Source: Terriglobia bacterium
GTDB lineage: Bacteria; Acidobacteriota; Terriglobia; UBA7540
DNA: 33,090 nt
Direction: 5' to 3'
Assembly (NCBI GenBank): GCA_030040995.1
Contig: JASHOS010000195.1
Span: 1 to 33,090 of the forward strand
The notes beneath the pieces are model-generated. The model did no database searches, was not told the origin of the DNA, and saw nothing but the letters and a program-made list of their open reading frames with translations. Shown here piece by piece: positions 27,410-33,090 of the stretch (position 1 is the first letter of the stretch; every line of letters begins with the position of its first letter). Position numbers and translations under genes: made by a program.

Positions 27410-28726
27410 ATGAAACTCACCACTCTTCTATTTACTTGCACGTTTGTGGCACTCCCGCTGCCGAAAACTTCATGGGCCCAGCAGACGTCAAATCCGCTGA
27501 TCGCTCAGTTGAAGAGCCCGAACGCGAAGGCAAGAGCCAAGGCCGCCCGCCAGCTCGGCAAGTCCGGAGATACAGCCGCTGTTCCAGACCTGGCCACGGC
27601 GCTAACCGATCCAAGCTCGAACGTCCGGAGCGAAGTGATCGTGGCCTTGGCCACGCTTCACACGCTTCCTTCTCTGAAGGCCTTGCTGATGGCGACGCGA
27701 GACACCAATCCTAGCGTGCGCCTGCTAGCCGTCAACGCCCTGGTCGGATGGTACACCGGGAACATTCCCTCGCTGGGATTCGTTGCCCAAAGCTATCACA
27801 GTGCAGCGAACATGTTTCAGAGTGGTCCGACAGCAGGTGTGAGCCCCGGCACCATGGTCGACCCGGGCGCGGTCGCCGCGTTGGAGGAAACGATGCAGGA
27901 CACGCGGTCAATTCAAGCAGCGCGCAGAGCGGCATGGGGTTTAGGAACTTTGCACGCGCAAGCGGCCGTGCCGGACCTCGTGAAGGCTGCACATTCTGTC
28001 GATACTGAGCTTGCCACAAATGCGCTGAACTCGCTCGCCAAAATCAAGGATGTTACCGCTGGCCCGCAACTTGTGGATTTATTGGACTCTTCGAACCGGG
28101 ATGTCCGCCAAACAGCCGCAATCACGGTTGGCATTCTGCGGACCAAATCCGCCGTGCCGAAGCTTGAATCGACGTATAAAACTGATTCCAACATTCACGA
28201 CCGCGAGGCGGTGCTCGGTGGACTCGCCTACATCGGTGATCCTTCTTCCTATCACACCTTCATTGAGGCTCTCGCTAGCGCCGACCAGAACCAGCGCGCC
28301 TACGCAGCGGAAGGTCTCGCTCGCGCAGGCAACAATCAAGCTTTGCCAGCTCTTCAAGAGGCGATGCAGGTGGAAAACAAGCAGAACGCGAAACTGGCGA
28401 TCCTTTTCGCGCAAAGTGCGCTAGGGAAAACCCAGAGCCTCGAGCAACTGGTGGACACTTTGCCGTCGCGCTCCTACGGCGATGTAGCTCAAAGCTACCT
28501 CGTCGAGCTGACTCGGCGAAAGGCGCTGCTCGATGCGGTTTACCCTTATCTGACCGATAGCAATGCCACTATTCGGCGCAAGCTTTGTTACGTCCTGATG
28601 TATTCGGGAAATGCATCAAGCATCCCGCAGCTTCAGCCCCTGACCCACGATCACAACGGTGACGTGGCGGCCGCGGCCTTGAGCGCCATCAAGTCGATTC
28701 GATCCCGAACGAATTCAGCCGCCTGA
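27410..28726 (+). CDS. Exported HEAT-repeat protein
   Basis: The 438 residues begin with a Sec signal peptide, cleavage likely after the AWA at about residue 23. The mature part is a series of alpha-helical HEAT/PBS-lyase-type repeats: units such as AVPDLATALTDPSSNVRSEVIVALA (56-80), AVPDLVKAAHSVDTELATNALNSLAKI and PALQEAMQVENKQNAKLAIL. This fold usually mediates protein binding; no catalytic motif is seen, so the partner and role are unknown. GGAG lies seven bases before the ATG. It is the first plus-strand gene after the ribosomal cluster and has an isolated decayed copy of one repeat just downstream. Confidence 0.85.
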   Translation: MKLTTLLFTCTFVALPLPKTSWAQQTSNPLIAQLKSPNAKARAKAARQLGKSGDTAAVPDLATALTDPSSNVRSEVIVALATLHTLPSLKALLMATRDTNPSVRLLAVNALVGWYTGNIPSLGFVAQSYHSAANMFQSGPTAGVSPGTMVDPGAVAALEETMQDTRSIQAARRAAWGLGTLHAQAAVPDLVKAAHSVDTELATNALNSLAKIKDVTAGPQLVDLLDSSNRDVRQTAAITVGILRTKSAVPKLESTYKTDSNIHDREAVLGGLAYIGDPSSYHTFIEALASADQNQRAYAAEGLARAGNNQALPALQEAMQVENKQNAKLAILFAQSALGKTQSLEQLVDTLPSRSYGDVAQSYLVELTRRKALLDAVYPYLTDSNATIRRKLCYVLMYSGNASSIPQLQPLTHDHNGDVAAAALSAIKSIRSRTNSAA

Positions 28727-28764
28727 TAGCCCACACCGTTGAAGTATGCTGTGCCAAGATACAG

Positions 28765-28834
28765 TCCTCAACTTGTGGATTTGTTGAACTCCGCTAACCG
28801 CAACATCCAGGAAACAGCGGCTGTTACGGTTGGC
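28765..28834 (+). pseudogene. Decayed copy of one HEAT repeat of the upstream gene
   Basis: Seventy bases align without gaps to 28064-28133 inside the HEAT gene; I count 53 identities. In frame this reads PQLVDLLNSANR... against PQLVDLLDSSNR... in the parent. After 28834 similarity breaks down and the frame ends at a TGA near 28892. The remainder of 28727-29182 holds no supportable gene; its last 100 bases are AT-rich and may carry the promoter of the next gene. Confidence 0.7.
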
Positions 28835-29182
28835 AAGCCGCGCATTCCCTCGCTTGGACCAAAGACTGCGAGCTGCCGCTGCTCCGCATTCTGAGCTATC
28901 GCCAAGGTCAGGATCACACGGATAGGACCGCATATAATCGGCGCCAGCCCAACGCGTTGTTTGCCGGGCAAGGGCCGCTCCGCCAGGCAGCCACCAAAGT
29001 TCTGGCCAGTCAACCCTCAGCGAGCCCAACCCTGCTCTTCGGACTGGGTCCGACTGCCTCTGGATCGGTCTCAATTCACCGATAATTCACATTTCGTTAA
29101 CAGCATTTTAAATAGCTCCTATTAACTTTCCCTGATACAAAGAATTTAAATCCAATACCGCGACTGCAGTTCCGAGGAGACC

Positions 29183-32100
29183 GTGAAAAAGAGATTTGAG
29201 ATTTGGATTTTAATGGAGATGCTTATAGCGGCATTCCTGACTTTTAGTTCCACGGCGGCGCGCGCCCAGGAATTCCGTGCAACGCTGACGGGCCAAGTGA
29301 CTGACCCAAGCGGCGCTGTAGTTCCCGGCGCTGTGGTGACTGCCGTCAAAAACGATACGCAACAAACGTACACCGCCAAAACGAACGCGGCCGGCGTTTA
29401 CTACATTCCGTACATATTGAATGGGCTGTATACGGTGACCGTTAAAGCGCGTGGCTTCAGGACATTTGTGCAGGAGAATGTATTGCTCTCAGCGAGTCAG
29501 ACTTACGGCCTGAATGCTCGGCTTGTAGTGGGCGCCACGGCGCAGAACATAACTGTTACGTCTGCGCCGCCGCTCATCCAAACGGCTACTGGCAGCGGAG
29601 GCACGATTCTCACGGGAACCTCCGTCGACAATGCCCCCCTGAACGGCCGGGACGTTTACCAGCTAACCGGAACCACTCCCGGCAGCCAGTACCAAATTGG
29701 CTCGTACAACCCGTATAACGAGGGAACGTCGGGCTGGGATTATAACAACAATTACGAGGTTGGCGGCGGCATGGCATACTATACCGACTTCTCGATGAAC
29801 GGGGCCAATATCGGCCTCTTGCAAGGCGAGGATGACGACGAAGGATCCTGGACATTCGCGCCCAATGTCGATGCCGTTCAGGAAGTCAACGTCATGTCGG
29901 ATCAGTACGATGCGCGGTATGGGCGATCGGGGGGCGCCTTGGTCAATATCGTTACAAAAAGCGGAACGAACCAGTTTCACGGCGACCTTTACGAGTACCT
30001 TGAAAATAGCGCCCTGGATGGGAACACCTTTACCGACGATATCAACGACATCGCCAAGCCGTTTAGTACCCAGAACCAATTTGGCGGCACGTTTGGTGGT
30101 CCGATCAAAAAGGACAAAATCTTCTTTTTCGTCAGCTTCGAAGGCTTCCGGTCAGACGAACCTTACGGCGTCACCGACACCTTGCCGACTGCGGCGATGA
30201 AAAACGGCGACTTCAGTGGCACGGGGTATGACATCTTTAACCCGAGCACCATACAGTGCGGGGTGGCGGGCGGAGCCATTGGGAACTGCCCGAATAACGA
30301 CTACGTCAGCACAGAGTTTCCGAATGACACCATTCCGGCGGCTCTCATGAACAAAACAGGCTCGGACATTTTGAGTTACTATCCTTCCCCGACTCTGCCT
30401 GGGATTTCAAACAACTATGTTGTTTCTGAACCCGAGAAGATTCATTTTAATCAACCCATGGCGCGCGTTGATTGGACCCTGAACGACCGCAACCGCCTCT
30501 ACGCCACTTACATGTATGAAGACGGCGCCGAAAATGTAAATGAGAGCGGCCTTCCCGGAGCGGCTGCCAACGGCGGCAATTTGGATACCACGCGGAACAT
30601 TCAGCTGGCCACGCTGGATTTGACTCACACGTTTTCTCCAACGATGATCGGCGATTTTAAGGCTAGCTTCAACCGTTACGTCGAAGACGAAATATATAAC
30701 GAGATTGGCATGATGAAGGGCGGCCCCGAAGCGTTTGGGCTGAGTTATCCCTTGGGTGGCACCTCACCTTCTCCGAATGAATATCCTCAATTTTCGATTA
30801 ATGGTCTTCCGGAGCTCTTTAACAGCGAGATTGATTACAAAGGCTGGACCGACGCGGTTTTGGACGCCGACTTCACCAAAATAGAAGGGCGCAACAGCAT
30901 CGAATTCGGCGGCGAATGGGGCTACTATTCTTTCTTCTGGAACCCTCCAGAGGCCAGCCCCAATGGCGACTTTAGCTTTGGTACCACCTTCACTCAGTAC
31001 AATCCCACGAGCGCGAGCGCGCTTCCGCCCGGGGTTAGCGGCGTATCCGGGAACGCGGTCGCCGCCGTGCTCTTGGGCGATCCGACTGGCGGCGGCGTCG
31101 ATTGGAATGCCACCGTGATGCAAGGCCAACCGATGTGGGATATCTACGGTCAGGATAACATTCGCGTTAACAAACGTCTTACCGTGAATATCGGTTTGCG
31201 GTACGACGTCGAGCAGGGAGTGAAAGACCGCTTTGACACAATCAACCGTGGCATGTGCCTCGATTGCGTCAACCCCGATTCGACTAACGCGACTTTTGAG
31301 GCGAACATGGCTGCTGATTCGGCAACGTATGCGGCAGATTACATTAATACCGGCCCCCTCGATCCCATTCGTGGCGGACTTCTGTTCGAAGGCACAAATG
31401 GGCAGCCCAGCAATGGTCTCAACACTGACTGGGGGGACATCGGTCCCCGGCTTGGCTTTGCCTACATGATCAACCCGAAGACTGTCATCCGTGGCGGCTG
31501 GGGCTGGATGTATGCCTACAACACCGACGGTGTCTCGCAGGATGGGTTTAACATTACAACGTCCTATGTGGACTCGTTGAATGGCATAACCCCAACAAGC
31601 TACTTCAGTTCAGGCTTGCCGTTTCCCAGCGGAATTGAAAAGCCCGCGGGCAGTTCGCAGGGCCTGCTGACGGACATTGGCAACGACATCGGCGGCATCT
31701 GGTATCCCGGCCAGCGGATTCCGCGCGTCCAGGTGCAGTCGATCGGGGTGCAGCGGGAGTTGCCAGGGCATACGGTGCTGGACGTTAAGTACTCCGGAAA
31801 CTATGCGCGAAATCTCGCCGACAACTACCCTCTAGACTCTACCCTGCCCCTCACCGGAGGCCCGGTTTCCGGCGCATCTTGCGGCCTCTCCGGCCACGTC
31901 GGCTACGCTCAATTGCAGCAAGCAACTTACAATTCCTGCGTTGCCGAGCTTTATGATCGCCAGGTTCCGAACCCATACTATGGGGTCGTTCCATCGAACA
32001 CCAGCCTCGGTAGCTCGCCGACGGTTTCCGCCTATAATTTGATGGTTCCGAACAGTGCCTTCGGCGCACTCACGCAGTCCGACATGCCCGTGGGCAGGAT

Positions 32101-32851
32101 GTGGTTCGACGCGTTGGAAGCGACATTGCAGAAGCGGCTTTATGGCACAAGCCGCGGCCTCAACTTCCTCGTTAGCTATACCTACTCTAAGGTCATGTCG
32201 TCCGACGGGTGGATGGACTCATTCCCGTGGAGGAGTGCTACCCAAGAGGATGAATTGACGAACTACGACCGGACAAACGTCTTGACGTGGAGCGGCGTCT
32301 GGGACATGCCCTGGGGTCAGGGAGCAAAATACCTCGCTCCGAATGCCCACGGCGTGCTCGGCACGCTGATCAATAACTGGAAGGCAAGTTGGATCCTTAC
32401 AGAAGAAAGTGGACCTCCCATTAGCCTCGATACCGGCGTATGGAAAACCACCTCGCACAACTATGTGCCGGCCAGCGGCCCCACCTTCGAACAATGGGTC
32501 TACAACTGCAATGGGGAGCCAGAGAACTGCTTCGAGTCAATTCCAGGGATGGGTCAGGTGAACCAGCCCAACTATATTGGCTACATCCGTCAGTACAGTG
32601 TTCCTGATCTCGATTTTAGCGCTTTTAAAGATTTCAAGCTTACGGAAAGCAAGAGTCTCGAGGTCCGCGCCGATTTCTTCAACTTGATCAACACTCCCTA
32701 TTTCGGCTCCGGGCCGGATATGAATCCCTTCGCCAATGGAGGCCAAATTACCAAGGAGTCGAATGGGGAGTGGGAAGGCTACGGAACCGTTTCGTTCAGC
32801 CAATCCAATTTCCCGCGCTACATCCAAATCTCGCTCAAGTACACGTTCTGA
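29183..32851 (+). CDS. TonB-dependent receptor, Oar-like, with carboxypeptidase-regulatory domain
   Basis: The 1222 residues begin with a signal peptide, cleavage likely after ARA (about 28). Residues 31-115 form a carboxypeptidase-regulatory-like beta sandwich (TGQVTDPSGAVVPGAVVTA, GVYYIPYILNGLYTVTVKARGF). A plug-like domain follows, with NGRDVYQL near 154 and DAVQEVNVMSDQYDARYGRSGGALVNIVTKSGTNQFHG around 230-270. The rest is an outer-membrane beta barrel ending in aromatic YTF. Substrate is unknown; acidobacterial members are often tied to glycan or peptide uptake. The start is GTG at 29183 with AGGAG close upstream; ATGs follow at residues 11 and 13. The next gene begins 70 bases on and may share its transcript. 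Confidence 0.9.
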   Translation: MKKRFEIWILMEMLIAAFLTFSSTAARAQEFRATLTGQVTDPSGAVVPGAVVTAVKNDTQQTYTAKTNAAGVYYIPYILNGLYTVTVKARGFRTFVQENVLLSASQTYGLNARLVVGATAQNITVTSAPPLIQTATGSGGTILTGTSVDNAPLNGRDVYQLTGTTPGSQYQIGSYNPYNEGTSGWDYNNNYEVGGGMAYYTDFSMNGANIGLLQGEDDDEGSWTFAPNVDAVQEVNVMSDQYDARYGRSGGALVNIVTKSGTNQFHGDLYEYLENSALDGNTFTDDINDIAKPFSTQNQFGGTFGGPIKKDKIFFFVSFEGFRSDEPYGVTDTLPTAAMKNGDFSGTGYDIFNPSTIQCGVAGGAIGNCPNNDYVSTEFPNDTIPAALMNKTGSDILSYYPSPTLPGISNNYVVSEPEKIHFNQPMARVDWTLNDRNRLYATYMYEDGAENVNESGLPGAAANGGNLDTTRNIQLATLDLTHTFSPTMIGDFKASFNRYVEDEIYNEIGMMKGGPEAFGLSYPLGGTSPSPNEYPQFSINGLPELFNSEIDYKGWTDAVLDADFTKIEGRNSIEFGGEWGYYSFFWNPPEASPNGDFSFGTTFTQYNPTSASALPPGVSGVSGNAVAAVLLGDPTGGGVDWNATVMQGQPMWDIYGQDNIRVNKRLTVNIGLRYDVEQGVKDRFDTINRGMCLDCVNPDSTNATFEANMAADSATYAADYINTGPLDPIRGGLLFEGTNGQPSNGLNTDWGDIGPRLGFAYMINPKTVIRGGWGWMYAYNTDGVSQDGFNITTSYVDSLNGITPTSYFSSGLPFPSGIEKPAGSSQGLLTDIGNDIGGIWYPGQRIPRVQVQSIGVQRELPGHTVLDVKYSGNYARNLADNYPLDSTLPLTGGPVSGASCGLSGHVGYAQLQQATYNSCVAELYDRQVPNPYYGVVPSNTSLGSSPTVSAYNLMVPNSAFGALTQSDMPVGRMWFDALEATLQKRLYGTSRGLNFLVSYTYSKVMSSDGWMDSFPWRSATQEDELTNYDRTNVLTWSGVWDMPWGQGAKYLAPNAHGVLGTLINNWKASWILTEESGPPISLDTGVWKTTSHNYVPASGPTFEQWVYNCNGEPENCFESIPGMGQVNQPNYIGYIRQYSVPDLDFSAFKDFKLTESKSLEVRADFFNLINTPYFGSGPDMNPFANGGQITKESNGEWEGYGTVSFSQSNFPRYIQISLKYTF

Positions 32852-32921
32852 ACAGCCGCTTTCGACTGCGCCGTGCCCTTCGATACTTAATAACAATTCT
32901 ACTCTATGGAGGTAAACGAAA

Positions 32922-33090
32922 ATGAATCGGAACAACCGTCTTAGATATGTGATATTCGGCGCTACGTTGCTCGCAATCCTACCTACTCACCGCTTCCTGA
33001 CAGCACAAAACCTGATTAATATCGCCGCTCCGGTAATGAGTATCCCCAACCAGGAAGTGCAGATTACACCATTCGCGCCTAGTGGTGCGC
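32922..33090 (+). CDS. N-terminus of an exported protein of unknown function (partial)
   Basis: The ATG at 32922 has GGAGG nine bases upstream. The 56 visible codons give a signal peptide (MNRNNRLRYVIFGATLLAIL..., likely cleavage near residue 28 at TAQ) followed by NLINIAAPVMSIPNQEVQITPFAPSG. The gene runs off the window. I do not recognise the mature part. Closeness to the TonB-dependent receptor suggests a joint role at the cell surface, but that is inference. Confidence 0.8.
   Translation, partial: MNRNNRLRYVIFGATLLAILPTHRFLTAQNLINIAAPVMSIPNQEVQITPFAPSGA

Noticed and set aside
28715-29074. A 119-codon minus-strand open frame after the HEAT gene
   Set aside because: It is antisense to the decayed HEAT fragment, lacks a ribosome-binding site and resembles nothing known.

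Overview
This window is the ribosomal-protein core of a GC-rich bacterial chromosome, most likely Acidobacteriota. I base that on the 1222-residue Oar-type TonB-dependent receptor with an N-terminal carboxypeptidase-regulatory domain (a hallmark expansion of that phylum), the short EF-Ts, the Tat-signal glycoside-hydrolase remnant, and the many palindromic intergenic repeats. No rRNA gene is present to confirm it, so phylum assignment is inference.

Layout. (a) 1-721: left boundary, with the 3' end of an ISKra4-like transposase running off the edge, then palindromic repeats. (b) 722-22117, minus strand: a complete str-S10-spc-alpha cluster read right to left: rpsL, rpsG, fusA, tuf, rpsJ, rplC, rplD, rplW, rplB, rpsS, rplV, rpsC, rplP, rpmC, rpsQ, rplN, rplX, rplE, rpsN, rpsH, rplF, rplR, rpsE, rpmD, rplO, secY, adk, map, infA, rpmJ, rpsM, rpsK, rpsD, rpoA, rplQ. 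A sigma70-type promoter lies upstream of rpsL. (c) 22358-26374, minus strand: rplM, rpsI, rpsB, tsf, pyrH, frr, with its own strong promoter upstream of rplM. The rpoB-rpoC genes that often precede rpsL are not here; this translation cluster takes their place. (d) 26375-33090: accessory region, now mostly plus strand: repeats, a decayed Tat-secreted hydrolase gene (minus), a secreted HEAT-repeat protein with a decayed partial duplicate, a TonB-dependent receptor, and the first 56 codons of another exported protein.

The genes of (b) and (c) form one assembly programme: both ribosomal subunits, elongation factors Tu, G and Ts, initiation factor 1, ribosome recycling factor, RNA polymerase alpha, protein export (SecY), N-terminal Met removal (Map) and nucleotide supply (Adk, PyrH). 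Many junctions are 4-base ATGA overlaps, so translational coupling is likely.

I do not see a new defence, secretion or biosynthetic system. The most unusual content is in the gaps: three families of palindromic, MITE/REP-like repeats recur in the window and several copies sit inside the ribosomal operon, two of them exactly 89 bp long with matching terminal inverted repeats. Other palindromes fill most of the remaining larger gaps. A second oddity is that five small-subunit protein genes (rpsB, rpsD, rpsE, rpsN, rpsS) start with TTG behind a full GGAGG.
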